NCBI GenBank assembly: GCA_021205365.1
Contig: JAJPXP010000014.1
Span: forward strand, 35,740-99,739
DNA length: 64,000 nt
Direction: 5' to 3'
From: Clostridia bacterium
GTDB lineage: Bacteria > Bacillota > Clostridia > Oscillospirales > Butyricicoccaceae
The first letter of the stretch is position 1. Each line of letters starts with the position of its first letter. Both the position numbers and the translations under genes were made by a program. The notes under the pieces are model-generated. The model saw only the letters and a list, made by a program, of their open reading frames with translations, had not been told where the DNA came from and searched no databases. Shown here piece by piece: positions 1 to 9,250 of this stretch.

Positions 1-346
1 GCTGTTCGGCTGCGGCGGTGATCGTGACCGCACCAAGCGTCCGAAAATGGGTGCCATTGCAGCACGTCTGTCCGACCTGTGTATTGTTACTTCGGATAAT
101 CCGCGTACAGAGGAGCCAAGGGCAATTATCGATGATATTCTGGAAGGCATGAAGGATACGAAGACACCGTATGAGGTGATTGTCAATCGTCCGGAGGCGA
201 TCTGGCATGCGCTGGATATTGCCAAGGCTGGTGATACGATTGTTCTGATGGGCAAAGGGCATGAGACGTATCAGGAAATCAACCACGTAAAGCATCATTT
301 GGATGAGCGCGAAGTGGTTGCGGAATATTTTGAGAAAAAGAAATAA
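1..346 (+). CDS. murE: UDP-N-acetylmuramyl-tripeptide synthetase MurE, C-terminal part
   Basis: Only the last ~115 codons are present; the frame is open from base 2 and the start lies outside the window. MurE is the cytoplasmic ATP-dependent ligase that adds the third residue of the peptidoglycan stem peptide. The visible part carries the FGCGGDRDRTKRPKMG signature and a DNPR motif, which in characterised MurE proteins recognises meso-diaminopimelate rather than lysine. This agrees with the dapA/dapB genes further along. murF follows after 42 bp, as expected for a mur cluster. Identification is firm; meso-DAP specificity is inferred from the motif. Confidence 0.95.
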   Translation, partial: LFGCGGDRDRTKRPKMGAIAARLSDLCIVTSDNPRTEEPRAIIDDILEGMKDTKTPYEVIVNRPEAIWHALDIAKAGDTIVLMGKGHETYQEINHVKHHLDEREVVAEYFEKKK

Positions 347-388
347 AATGCGTGTATCTATTTGTGATACGGTCAAAGGGGAAAGAAT

Positions 389-1747
389 ATGAAGATGATT
401 ACGGCGGCACAGGCTGCGCAGTTTGCGGGCGGTGTGGTTGCCGGAGACGGAGAAACGCAGATTTTTGGCGTTTCCACCGATTCCCGGTCCATTCCAGAGG
501 GAAGCCTGTTTATTCCAATCCGCGGTGAACGGTTTGACGGACATGATTTTCTGGAAAAGGCAGTGGAAATGCATGCAGCAGCGGTCATGTCGGAGAAGGA
601 TGTTACACTTCCGGTTCCGATCATCCGTGTAGAGGACACACGCAAGGCGCTGCTGGCACTGTCCGGTGGCTACCGTTCGCTGTTTGATGTACCGGTTGTA
701 GGGATTACCGGATCTGTCGGCAAGACAACCACCAAGGAAATGACTGCTGCTGTTCTTGCACAGAAGTTCAACACCATGTATACACAGGGCAATCTGAACA
801 ATGAAATCGGTATGCCGCTGACGCTGTTCCGTATGGATGAAAGCACAGAGGCGGCAGTAGTAGAAATGGGAATGTCCAACTTTCAGGAAATCTCCCGCAT
901 GACTGTTCAGGCAAAGCCAAATGTTGCCGTTATTACCAATGTCGGCACAGCACATATTGAGTTCCTCGGCTCCAGAGAAGGCATCCGTGATGCAAAAATG
1001 GAGATTCTGGAGGGGCTGCAGGAGGGCGGCACTGCTGTCCTCAATGGTGACGAACCGCTGCTTTGGTGCAAAAAGAACCGGATTCAGGCCAATACCCTGT
1101 ATTTCGGCATAGATAATCCGGAATGTGATGTGCGTGCGGAGCATATTGTACTGGAAGGCGACCATGTCAACCTGACGATCCTGCATCCAGGCGGCAGCTT
1201 CGATGCAGTCATTGGCACTGCTGGACGTCATAACGTATACAATGCGCTGGCAGCAACGGCAGCTGGCCTGTGCTTGGGGCTGTCCCATGAGCAGATTGCA
1301 GTCGGTTTAAAGGGATTTCAGGATATCCATCAGACCATTACGGAGGAAGATGGGTATACCATCATTGATTCCTGCTATAATGCAAGCCCGGATGCTGTAG
1401 AAGCCTCTCTGGATGTACTAAAGAGTATGAAAGTTACCGGAAAGCGGTTTGCTGTTTTGGGTGGTATGCGTGAGCTTGGTAAATTTGCGGCAGCAGAGCA
1501 TCAGCGCTGCGGCAGAAAGATTGCATCCTGTGCGGATTATCTATACTGCTATGGCGATGGCGCAGAGGAATATCGCCTGGGCGCTGTGGAAGCAGGTATG
1601 CCGGATCAGAATATCCATATCATGCATTCCCATGAAGGGATTGCAGGCGCCTTGAAGCGTATGGCAAAGCCGGGAGATGCATTGCTGTTCAAGGGCAGCC
1701 GCTACTGGAAGATGGAAAAAGCGCTGGAAATGTTCCGGGAAAAATAA
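389..1747 (+). CDS. murF: UDP-N-acetylmuramoyl-tripeptide--D-alanyl-D-alanine ligase MurF
   Basis: 452 residues, the normal length for MurF, which joins D-Ala-D-Ala to the UDP-MurNAc-tripeptide in the cytoplasm. An N-terminal substrate-binding domain is followed by the ATP-binding loop GITGSVGKTTTKE near residue 105, then the central domain (NLNNEIGMPLT) and a C-terminal Mur-ligase domain with CYNASPDA. A GGGGAAAGAAT ribosome-binding site precedes the ATG. It lies between murE and mraY on the same strand with short gaps, so co-transcription is likely. Confidence 0.96.
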   Translation: MKMITAAQAAQFAGGVVAGDGETQIFGVSTDSRSIPEGSLFIPIRGERFDGHDFLEKAVEMHAAAVMSEKDVTLPVPIIRVEDTRKALLALSGGYRSLFDVPVVGITGSVGKTTTKEMTAAVLAQKFNTMYTQGNLNNEIGMPLTLFRMDESTEAAVVEMGMSNFQEISRMTVQAKPNVAVITNVGTAHIEFLGSREGIRDAKMEILEGLQEGGTAVLNGDEPLLWCKKNRIQANTLYFGIDNPECDVRAEHIVLEGDHVNLTILHPGGSFDAVIGTAGRHNVYNALAATAAGLCLGLSHEQIAVGLKGFQDIHQTITEEDGYTIIDSCYNASPDAVEASLDVLKSMKVTGKRFAVLGGMRELGKFAAAEHQRCGRKIASCADYLYCYGDGAEEYRLGAVEAGMPDQNIHIMHSHEGIAGALKRMAKPGDALLFKGSRYWKMEKALEMFREK

Positions 1748-1769
1748 AGGAGAAAGACAGGTATTATAG

Positions 1770-2816
1770 ATGACTACCATTATTGCTGTGTCGGTGATTG
1801 CATCGTTTCTGATTACGGCTGCAATCGGCCCGGCCCTGATTAAATATTTGAGAAAAATGCACTTCGGGCAGAAGATTCTGTCCTATGTCCCGGAGCATGC
1901 GGGAAAGCAGAACACACCGACGATGGGCGGCTTCATGTTCATTATCAGTATCACGCTTGTAACGCTGGCTGTCAATCTGGTTTTGGATGGATTCAGCATT
2001 CAGTCTGTCACAGTTCTTGCATTGTCCCTGTGTTATGGCATCATCGGATTTATCGATGACAGCACGAAAATCCGCAAGGCAGAAAATGCAGGACTGACCT
2101 CTGGCCAGAAGTTTGCATTGCAGCTGGTTCTGGCGCTGGTGTTCCTCACTGTACTGCATATGGGCGGCTATCTGCTGCCGAGTCTGTACATTCCGTTTGC
2201 TGGTATTTCGCTGGATATTCCGTGGCTGATTTATGTTGTCATCGCTGCATTTATCATGGTGGGCTGCAACAATGCAGTGAACCTGACAGATGGACTGGAT
2301 GGCCTTGCAGCAGGCGTCACACTGCCGGTTGCGGTATATTTTATTGTAATCGGCGTGATTTCTCATAATATGCCGGTTGTTGTGTTCGCTTCCGCACTGG
2401 CAGGCGGTCTGGCGGCATTTCTGATTTTTAATTTTAATCCGGCAAAGGTATTTATGGGAGACACCGGTTCACTGTTCCTCGGCGGTGCTGTTGCAGGTCT
2501 GGCTTTTGCATGTGACCAGCCGCTGATTCTGGTATTGGTCGGTTTCATTTATGTCATTGAAACGCTATCTGATATTTTACAGGTTACTTACTATAAAGCT
2601 ACAAAAAAGCCGGTGCTGGATGAAAACGGTAATCCGGTTCGCGATGCAAAGGGGAATATCAAAATGGAGGGTCAGCGCATTTTCAAGAAGGCACCGATCC
2701 ATCATCATTTCCAGCTGTGTGGCTGGGGAGAAAAGAAGATAGTCCTCATTTTTGCAGGCATCACGGTAGTTATGTGCATTCTGGCATATTTCGGCGTTGC
2801 GCCGCGTTATCTCTGA
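1770..2816 (+). CDS. mraY: Phospho-N-acetylmuramoyl-pentapeptide transferase MraY
   Basis: 348 residues, a polytopic membrane enzyme that moves phospho-MurNAc-pentapeptide onto undecaprenyl phosphate to make lipid I. About ten hydrophobic segments are visible. Family motifs are present: GFIDDSTKI with the aspartate pair near residue 90, NAVNLTDGLDGLA around residue 170, and KAPIHHHFQ near the C terminus. It starts 22 bp after murF. In many Firmicutes murD follows mraY; here ftsW comes next and no murD is in the window. Confidence 0.97.
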   Translation: MTTIIAVSVIASFLITAAIGPALIKYLRKMHFGQKILSYVPEHAGKQNTPTMGGFMFIISITLVTLAVNLVLDGFSIQSVTVLALSLCYGIIGFIDDSTKIRKAENAGLTSGQKFALQLVLALVFLTVLHMGGYLLPSLYIPFAGISLDIPWLIYVVIAAFIMVGCNNAVNLTDGLDGLAAGVTLPVAVYFIVIGVISHNMPVVVFASALAGGLAAFLIFNFNPAKVFMGDTGSLFLGGAVAGLAFACDQPLILVLVGFIYVIETLSDILQVTYYKATKKPVLDENGNPVRDAKGNIKMEGQRIFKKAPIHHHFQLCGWGEKKIVLIFAGITVVMCILAYFGVAPRYL

Positions 2817-2856
2817 TTTGAAATGTTGACAGGAAAGGAAGCGGAGGTGATTTTCC

Positions 2857-4146
2857 ATGTCTGCAGCTTCCCGTACAGGAAGAAAAAGGTCTGCACGCCG
2901 GCGTCTGGTATCCCGCAGTACACGCAACACGGATGCTGATACGCGCAGCAGAAAACCAAATAAAAAAGCGCAAAGGGTGAGCAAGACACAGAAACGCCGG
3001 TCATGGCTCCAGCAGTATCAGCAGAGCTCATTGTTTTTTCAAGGCCTGATGCAGGAACGCCAGAAAAAGCTGGATGCTCCCATGCTGTTGATTACCTTCA
3101 TGCTGTTGGGCATTGGATTGATTGCACTGATGTCATCCAGTTATCCGAAGGCATACTACAGCAGTGATATCAGCCCGTTTCACTATTTCATCCGCCAGCT
3201 GCTGTTTGCTGTTGCCGGGTTGGTGGTCATGTGGATTGTTTCCTGTTATGATTATCACAAATATAAGGACTGGGCGAAATGGATGTATTTGTTATCGCTG
3301 ATTATGCTGGTACTGGTACTGACTCCGCTGGGAACCTCCATCAATAAGGCACAGCGCTGGCTGTTCGGCTTCCAGCCATCCGAGATTGCAAAGCTGGCTA
3401 TTATCCTGTTATTTGCGACGATAGCAGCCGCAAGGCCAAAAAGTGTCCATTCCTTTAAGAGCCTGATGATGTATGCTGCGATGATTGGAGTTTTCATCTT
3501 ATTGTTGGCAAAGGAGCCACACATGTCTGCGGCAATGATTCTGGTTGTCATTGCATTTACGATTCTGTTCGTAGCGGGTATGCGGATCTGGTTCCTGATT
3601 CCGGTAAGTATTGCCGGTGTCATTATCACCATTGGCTCTTACTTTGCCATGGACCATGTACAGACCCGAATGAATGCATTTCTGGACCCGTTTTCCTACG
3701 CATCGAAAGAGGGCTGGCAGGCAGTACAGTCGTTGATCGCCATTGGTTCCGGCGGCATGTTCGGGCTTGGCCTCGGACAGAGCAGGCAGAAGTTTTTGTA
3801 TCTGCCGGAGCCGTTCAATGATTTTATCTTTTCGGTTGTCTGCGAGGAACTTGGATTTGTAGGCGCAGTATTGATTCTGGTTTTATTTGCTTATTTTGTT
3901 TTCCGCGGCTTTTATATTGCGCTCCATGCAAGGGATCGTTTGGGAACGCTGATTGCTGTTGGTATCACCATGCAGTTTGCGTTTCAGATTCTGCTGAATC
4001 TTGCTGTTGTATCCGGCCTGTTCCCGGTTACTGGTGCATCCCTGCCATTGTTCAGCTATGGCGGCACTGCATTGGTCATGCAGCTGTTGGAAATCGGTAT
4101 TTTATTAAATATTTCACGCAACATCCCGCCGTCGAGGAAGGATTGA
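2857..4146 (+). CDS. ftsW: SEDS-family peptidoglycan polymerase FtsW (SpoVE-like)
   Basis: 429 residues. SEDS proteins polymerise lipid II at the septum together with a class B penicillin-binding protein. About ten membrane segments start near residue 75. The SEDS features LDPFSYASKEGWQ (W-x-x-x-x-S region) and PLFSYGGTALV near the C terminus are visible. The GGAGGTGA ribosome-binding site 8 bp before the ATG supports this start, so the ~70-residue, arginine/lysine-rich cytoplasmic N-terminal tail appears genuine rather than a start error. Position between mraY and murG favours FtsW or SpoVE over RodA; sequence alone does not separate the first two. Confidence 0.9.
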   Translation: MSAASRTGRKRSARRRLVSRSTRNTDADTRSRKPNKKAQRVSKTQKRRSWLQQYQQSSLFFQGLMQERQKKLDAPMLLITFMLLGIGLIALMSSSYPKAYYSSDISPFHYFIRQLLFAVAGLVVMWIVSCYDYHKYKDWAKWMYLLSLIMLVLVLTPLGTSINKAQRWLFGFQPSEIAKLAIILLFATIAAARPKSVHSFKSLMMYAAMIGVFILLLAKEPHMSAAMILVVIAFTILFVAGMRIWFLIPVSIAGVIITIGSYFAMDHVQTRMNAFLDPFSYASKEGWQAVQSLIAIGSGGMFGLGLGQSRQKFLYLPEPFNDFIFSVVCEELGFVGAVLILVLFAYFVFRGFYIALHARDRLGTLIAVGITMQFAFQILLNLAVVSGLFPVTGASLPLFSYGGTALVMQLLEIGILLNISRNIPPSRKD

Positions 4147-4183
4147 CGGCATTGCAAAAAATGAGAAAAAGGGGTAGTTTGAT

Positions 4184-5308
4184 ATGAAATTGCTCATTAC
4201 AGGCGGCGGCACCGGCGGTCATGTCAATCCCGGTCTTGCCATTGCAAAATATGTTCAGTCCCGTCGTACGGATACAGAGGTACGCTTTGCGGGTACATCT
4301 ACCGGGATTGAATCCAAGCTGGTTCCGCGCGAGGGCTATCAGCTGTACACCGTAGAGGTTCGGGGATTGAAGCGTTCCTTCTCTCCGTCGGCTATTATGT
4401 ATAACATTACAGCGTTGGAGAAATCCTTGACAGCAACTTCTAAAGCAAAGAAGATACTGAAGGAATACAAGCCGGACGTGGTTGTCGGCTGCGGCGGCTA
4501 TGCCAGCTTTCCGATGGTGCATGCAGCACAGCAGATGCATATCCCTACTGTTTTGCTGGAGGTCAATGCATTCCCAGGGGTTGTGACGAAGTCCTGTGCG
4601 AAGAAGGCAGACCGTGTTCTGATCAGTTTTGAGAACACCCGTGACCTGCTGGAGGACCGGCCGAATATCCATTTGACCGGTGCGCCGGTCCGCGGTGATA
4701 TTATCTTCGCAGACCGACAGAAGGCACGGAAGAAGCTGGGGCTTGCGGAAAAGGAAAAGCTGGTTGTTTCCTTCTGGGGAAGCCTTGGAGCATTGTATAT
4801 GAACCGCCATATGGCAGGCTTTATCCAGCTGGAAAGCGAACAGGACAGCTTCCGTCATATCCATGCAACTGGTGCAGCAGCTTATAAATGGCTGCCGGAC
4901 AGCGTAAAGGAAAAAGGCGTTGACCTGGACAAGCATCCGAATATCGAGCTGCGCGAGTATATCTATGACATGGCTGACGTAATGGCTGCGGCGGATTTGA
5001 TTATTTGCCGTGCCGGTGCAGCGACGCTGGGAGAGTTGTGTGTCCTCGGGAAACCGTCCATCATTGTTCCATCTCCGTATGTTGCAGAGAACCATCAGGA
5101 GAAGAATGCACGTGCACTGGAGCAGAAAGGTGCCTGCAAGGTTATTACGGAGCCAGAATGCACACCGCAAAAGCTATATGATGCGGTGACAGAGCTTTTG
5201 GCAGATGATAAAAAGCTGGAAGAAATGGGCCGCTGTGCAAAGACAATGGCAATTGTGGATTCCAGCGAAAAAATTTACCAGCATATTTTACAGGCTGCAC
5301 GAAAATAA
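4184..5308 (+). CDS. murG: Undecaprenyldiphospho-muramoylpentapeptide N-acetylglucosaminyltransferase MurG
   Basis: 374 residues with two Rossmann-like halves of the GT-B fold. MurG adds GlcNAc to lipid I to form lipid II on the inner face of the membrane. The N-terminal glycine-rich loop ITGGGTGGHVNPG and the donor-site segment ADLIICRAGAATLGEL (with PSPYVAENHQEKNA after it) are diagnostic. A GGGG-type ribosome-binding site lies upstream of the ATG. It sits between ftsW and divIB, the usual order. Confidence 0.97.
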   Translation: MKLLITGGGTGGHVNPGLAIAKYVQSRRTDTEVRFAGTSTGIESKLVPREGYQLYTVEVRGLKRSFSPSAIMYNITALEKSLTATSKAKKILKEYKPDVVVGCGGYASFPMVHAAQQMHIPTVLLEVNAFPGVVTKSCAKKADRVLISFENTRDLLEDRPNIHLTGAPVRGDIIFADRQKARKKLGLAEKEKLVVSFWGSLGALYMNRHMAGFIQLESEQDSFRHIHATGAAAYKWLPDSVKEKGVDLDKHPNIELREYIYDMADVMAAADLIICRAGAATLGELCVLGKPSIIVPSPYVAENHQEKNARALEQKGACKVITEPECTPQKLYDAVTELLADDKKLEEMGRCAKTMAIVDSSEKIYQHILQAARK

Positions 5309-5331
5309 CGTCAGCCAGAGAGGAGGGGAAT

Positions 5332-6426
5332 ATGGAAAGGCAAAACCGTTCTCAAAGATCATATGTGCCGCAGAACAGCACTGCTGGAAGAAGTCCCCGT
5401 ACCTCACGTAATTCGAAGCGGGCAATGCAGCGGCGTGCCAAGCGGCGAAAGCAGGGGAAAATGGTGCGTCGGGTGATCTTTGTGCTATTGATTGTGATAG
5501 CGATTGTCATGGCGCCAACGGTCTTTTTCCGGGTATCCAAGGTAACTGTTGTCGGTGATACACGGTATACCGAACAGGAACTGATCCGTACCAGCGGTGT
5601 GCAGGAGGGAGATAACATGTTCTTTCTGGATACCAAGCATATTGCATCGCTGTTGGAAGCAAAATATCCGTATTTGGATACCATCAAGCTGCATCGCAGG
5701 ATGCCGAGCACGCTACAGATTGAGGTCAGTGACCGGACCGCAGTGCTTTCCCTGGAGAATAACGGAAAGTATCTGCTGATGGATATTACAGGAAAGGTGC
5801 TGGAGGAAACTGTTTCGGCAGCAGATAATACGACAGAGGTTATCGGTGCCTCCCCGGATGACTTGAAGCCGGGGGATACAGTAGACAAAGAGCATGAAAA
5901 AATCCTTGCTGTGCTTCGCCTGATGGAACTGATGACACAATATGAGATGGATACATCCATCCGCAGTGTTGATATTGATAAGGCATATGATGTACGGGTA
6001 CAGTATGAAGACCGCTATACGATTCTGCTGGGTAGCATGGATGAGGAACAGCTGGAGCATAAAATCCAGTTCCTGCAGGCCATTCTAAAGGAGCCGTCCT
6101 TGCCGGACAATGGCATCATTGACCTGACTGACGATTCTGAGGCACGCTACCGTCCACAGGAGGACAGTACATCCAACAAAACCGTTGTTTTCGAGGACGA
6201 TGTGTTAAAGGATACCACTGCACAGGATGCGGATGCATCTGGGGATGATTCTGAAAACAATACAGAAGAGGATACTTCTGGGGATGATGCGGAGGAAGAT
6301 AATTCCGGAGACAGCACGGAAGAGGATGCTCCGGATTCCGATGGTGCTGCAGATGAAACCGGCGATACTTCGACCGGTTTTGTATGGGCTGGTAATTTTA
6401 TGCTGAGGGCGTTTCGGATTGGATAA
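5332..6426 (+). CDS. ftsQ: Cell division protein DivIB/FtsQ with acidic C-terminal tail
   Basis: 364 residues. A basic cytoplasmic N-terminus (about 45 residues) is followed by one membrane segment (VIFVLLIVIAIVMAPTVFF) and a POTRA/FtsQ domain (VSKVTVVGDTRYTEQEL) that lies outside the cell. DivIB stabilises the divisome and contacts FtsL/DivIC. From about residue 285 the protein becomes a low-complexity acidic tail rich in Asp, Glu, Ser and Thr, in approximate repeats such as DASGDDSENNTEEDTSGDDA. The AGGAGGGG site before the ATG supports the start. Identity is clear from domain order and gene position; the tail's role is unknown. Confidence 0.9.
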   Translation: MERQNRSQRSYVPQNSTAGRSPRTSRNSKRAMQRRAKRRKQGKMVRRVIFVLLIVIAIVMAPTVFFRVSKVTVVGDTRYTEQELIRTSGVQEGDNMFFLDTKHIASLLEAKYPYLDTIKLHRRMPSTLQIEVSDRTAVLSLENNGKYLLMDITGKVLEETVSAADNTTEVIGASPDDLKPGDTVDKEHEKILAVLRLMELMTQYEMDTSIRSVDIDKAYDVRVQYEDRYTILLGSMDEEQLEHKIQFLQAILKEPSLPDNGIIDLTDDSEARYRPQEDSTSNKTVVFEDDVLKDTTAQDADASGDDSENNTEEDTSGDDAEEDNSGDSTEEDAPDSDGAADETGDTSTGFVWAGNFMLRAFRIG

Positions 6427-6506
6427 AATTCCCACACGATGCATAGGGTTTCGGCAGATATACAAGGGAAAATAAGAAGTTTTTTTGAAGAATGCACCAT
6501 CTTATC

Positions 6507-6535
6507 TTGCAAAAACTGCAGGAAAGAGGTAGAAT
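6507..6535 (+). promoter_or_regulatory. Putative sigma-A promoter upstream of ftsZ
   Basis: TTGCAA and TAGAAT hexamers are separated by 17 bp in the 210-bp space between divIB and ftsZ. It could give ftsZ its own transcription apart from the mur genes. Sequence match only. Confidence 0.5.
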
Positions 6536-6636
6536 GAAGAAAATAGGTTTTTTAGAGCCTCTGTCAGAGATGGCAAAGCGTTCTTCATGAGCGAAATTGA
6601 AAAATACTTCACATAAAACCACGGAGGAGATCAGAC

Positions 6637-7812
6637 ATGGGTTTCGAGTTTGAAATGGATTATGATACCGTTGTCAACATTAAGGTTATCGGTGTTGGCG
6701 GTGGCGGCAATAACGCTGTAAACCGGATGGTTACCAGCGGTCTGCAGGGTGTTGAGTTTATCGCAGTCAATACAGATAAGCAGGCGCTGAACCGTTCTGA
6801 GGCATCAGTAAAGATTCAGATTGGTTCTAAGCTGACGAAGGGACAGGGTGCCGGCTCCCGTCCGGAGACAGGCCGCAAGGCAGCAGAGGAGAGCCGGGAG
6901 GATATCGCCAAGGCACTGGAAGGCGCACACATGGTATTCATTACCGCAGGCATGGGCGGCGGTACCGGCACCGGCGGCGCACCGGTTGTTGCACAAATTG
7001 CGCGTGAGATGGGCATTCTGACGGTCGGCGTTGTCACCAGACCGTTTGGCTTCGAGGGTAAGAAGCGTATGGAGCAGGCAAATGCAGGTATTGAGAACCT
7101 GAAGGAAAATGTTGACTCCCTCATCGTTATCCCGAATGAGCGTCTGAAGTATGTATCTGAGCAGAAGATCAGCTTCAAGAACGCATTTGAAATTGCAGAT
7201 AATGTACTGCGTCAGGCAGTTGCTTCTATTTCCGAACTGATTACCGTTCCGGGACTGATTAACCTGGACTTCGCAGACGTTACTTCTGTCATGAAGGGTG
7301 CGGGCTATGCGCACATGGGCGTTGGCTCTGCTTCCGGAAAGGACAAGGCGGAAGAGGCTGCTAAGATGGCAATTCAGTCCCCGCTGCTGGAGACTTCCAT
7401 CAATGGCGCACATGGCGTAATCCTGTCCGTCATTGGCTCCGATGACATTGGCTTGGATGAGATTGAGCAGGCTGCAAGCATGGTTCAGGCAGCTGCACAT
7501 CCCGATGCACATATCATCTTCGGCGCTTCCATTGCTGAGGATGTTGATGACGAAATCCGCGTTGTAGTCATTGCAACCGGTTTCGACAATACCCCGATCG
7601 CTAAGCAGGAACAGTCCGCGATCTTCTCCAATGCAAAGAAGGCGGCTTCTACATTCTCTGCTCCGGCACAGACCTTCTCTGCTTCCCCGGTAGCACCGGC
7701 AGCACCGGTTCAGCCGCAGCAGTCTCAGGCAGAGGCAAGTGTTGCTGATGGCCAGCCGGTTGAAGCTGATGATCCTTTTGCAGATATCATGAAGATTTTT
7801 AGCAGCAAGTAA
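6637..7812 (+). CDS. ftsZ: Cell division GTPase FtsZ
   Basis: 391 residues. FtsZ is the tubulin-like GTPase that forms the division ring. The tubulin signature [13 protein letters not shown] lies near residue 105, the N-terminal [13 protein letters not shown] loop near residue 20, and the T7-loop-like NLDFADV near residue 210. A proline/alanine/glutamine-rich linker leads to a conserved C-terminal peptide, [11 protein letters not shown], that would bind partners such as FtsA or SepF. A GGAGGAG site precedes the ATG. ftsA is not next to it; SepF may be the membrane tether, which is an inference. Confidence 0.98.
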   Translation: MGFEFEMDYDTVVNIKVIGVGGGGNNAVNRMVTSGLQGVEFIAVNTDKQALNRSEASVKIQIGSKLTKGQGAGSRPETGRKAAEESREDIAKALEGAHMVFITAGMGGGTGTGGAPVVAQIAREMGILTVGVVTRPFGFEGKKRMEQANAGIENLKENVDSLIVIPNERLKYVSEQKISFKNAFEIADNVLRQAVASISELITVPGLINLDFADVTSVMKGAGYAHMGVGSASGKDKAEEAAKMAIQSPLLETSINGAHGVILSVIGSDDIGLDEIEQAASMVQAAAHPDAHIIFGASIAEDVDDEIRVVVIATGFDNTPIAKQEQSAIFSNAKKAASTFSAPAQTFSASPVAPAAPVQPQQSQAEASVADGQPVEADDPFADIMKIFSSK

Positions 7813-7861
7813 TTTTGCTAACTGATTCGCGTCTATTCGAGCTTATTTACACAGTTGATCG

Positions 7862-7889
7862 GCCCTTCTTCTTCGGAGGAAGGGCTTTT
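7862..7889 (+). terminator. Rho-independent terminator after ftsZ
   Basis: A perfect 10-bp stem (GCCCTTCTTC with GAGGAAGGGC) closes a TTCG tetraloop and is followed by TTTT. It ends the division cluster and shows that the next gene must start downstream of it. Confidence 0.9.
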
Positions 7890-7914
7890 CATCGGAATCA
7901 AAACAATATGGGAG

Positions 7915-8862
7915 GTGTGCGCTACGGTTGAATATTTGAAATCAGAAGGTGGGAAAATCGTCCGTCTGGATGAAGCCGTTCCCGGGTGCTGGATCAATAT
8001 GGTCAATCCTACGCAGGCAGAGGTCGAAAGTGTTATTGTTTCACAGCAATTGGACGCCGGTTTTGTCCGGGCCGCACTTGACCCGGAAGAATCCTCCCGT
8101 GTGGAAGTAGAAGACGATCAGGCGCTGCTCATTGTCGATATTCCTGTGGAAGAGGAGAGCGATAGTATCACGCGTGATGTGCAGATGTATGCAACCCTGC
8201 CAATGGGTATTGTAGTGGCAGAGGATGTCGTGGTTACGGTCTGTCTGGAAGAGACCAGTGTCACACGTGATATTGCGTCTGGAAAGGTTATCCGTGGTGT
8301 GCATACATCTATGCGCACCCGCTTTGTATTTCAGCTCCTGCTGCGTGTTGCAGGGCGGTTTCTGAATTATTTGCACCGTATTGAGCGCAGCTTCAATGAA
8401 ATTGAACGCCGCTTGTATGACAGCCAGGAAAATGAAGACCTGATGCAGCTGCTCGGTCTGCAGAAATCGCTTGTCTATTTTTCCGCATCCCTGAAGGGCA
8501 ATGAGGTAACGATGGAAAAGGTCCTGCGCGGACGGATTTTGAAGCTATATGAGGATGACCGTGACCTGCTGGAGGATGCCCTGATCGAGATCCGTCAGGC
8601 AATCGAGATGTCTGGCATTTATTCTACCATTCTGGCAGGAACCATGGAAGCCTATGCATCGGTTGTATCGAACAATATGAACGACATCATGAAGGCTTTG
8701 ACGGTTATTACCCTGATTATGACCATTCCGAATATGGTATTTGGTTTTTACGGCATGAATGTTTCGTATCTGCCGGGTGCAGTCAGCTTTATTCCGGCGA
8801 TTGTATCCATTGTTGCATGTGTCATTGCATGGCGGTTCCTCAAGAAACATAAGCTGTATTGA
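7915..8862 (+). CDS. corA: CorA-family divalent metal ion transporter
   Basis: About 315 residues. CorA proteins form pentameric channels for Mg2+ or other divalent cations. A large soluble N-terminal domain rich in acidic residues and long helices is followed by two C-terminal membrane segments with the CorA signature YGMN (FGFYGMNVSYLPG). The frame is open from a TTG at 7855, but that codon lies just before the ftsZ terminator hairpin and cannot be the start. After the terminator, GGAGG at 7911-7915 has no ATG, GTG or TTG at normal spacing; the GTG at 7915 is the first usual start codon and TTG at 7936 the next. Family members suggest a start near 7924-7936. The start is therefore uncertain; the product is not. 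Confidence 0.88.
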   Translation: MCATVEYLKSEGGKIVRLDEAVPGCWINMVNPTQAEVESVIVSQQLDAGFVRAALDPEESSRVEVEDDQALLIVDIPVEEESDSITRDVQMYATLPMGIVVAEDVVVTVCLEETSVTRDIASGKVIRGVHTSMRTRFVFQLLLRVAGRFLNYLHRIERSFNEIERRLYDSQENEDLMQLLGLQKSLVYFSASLKGNEVTMEKVLRGRILKLYEDDRDLLEDALIEIRQAIEMSGIYSTILAGTMEAYASVVSNNMNDIMKALTVITLIMTIPNMVFGFYGMNVSYLPGAVSFIPAIVSIVACVIAWRFLKKHKLY

Positions 8863-8893
8863 TTTTGTGATGTAAAACAATAAGGAGAAACGT

Positions 8894-9238
8894 ATGACAA
8901 CGAAAACAATTCCTTCGGTGGTTTCGCTTGCCGGACTGCTCAAGAGTATTTTTGTTTCCGGCAGGTTCCAGAAGGATCTTCCGATGCAAATTGTAGATCC
9001 GAAGGGGAATAGGGTCTGTGAGATTCATATCGAAGATCCGGAGCGCTGGATTCGGACGAATTATAAGGACAGCCTTGCGTGTACACGTAAGCTGTGCACC
9101 AGGTCACAGTGGGATAAGATGGATATTGTTCAGCAGGTCCGCTTGTGTGATTGTTGGGAAGCACTGGCTGTGATGGAATATCTTGATGTCGGTTACGATG
9201 AAGGCAACCGGTTTGAGATTGACGAATACGAATGCTGA
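8894..9238 (+). CDS. Small protein of unknown function, 114 residues
   Basis: I do not recognise this family. The ATG follows a good AAGGAGAAA site. The protein is soluble with no membrane segment and no signal peptide. It has two parts: a weakly basic N-terminal half that includes a DPKGNRVCEIHIEDPERW segment, and a C-terminal half with cysteines in LACTRKLCTRSQW and RLCDCWEALA and an acidic tail ending in EYEC. Five cysteines suggest metal or redox chemistry, but no spacing fits a known zinc ribbon. It lies 31 bp after corA on the same strand, so it may be co-transcribed. Confidence 0.7.
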   Translation: MTTKTIPSVVSLAGLLKSIFVSGRFQKDLPMQIVDPKGNRVCEIHIEDPERWIRTNYKDSLACTRKLCTRSQWDKMDIVQQVRLCDCWEALAVMEYLDVGYDEGNRFEIDEYEC

Positions 9239-9250
9239 TAAATGCGGCGG

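Noticed and set aside
4076..5170. 364-codon minus-strand frame opposite murG
   Set aside because: Shadow of murG.
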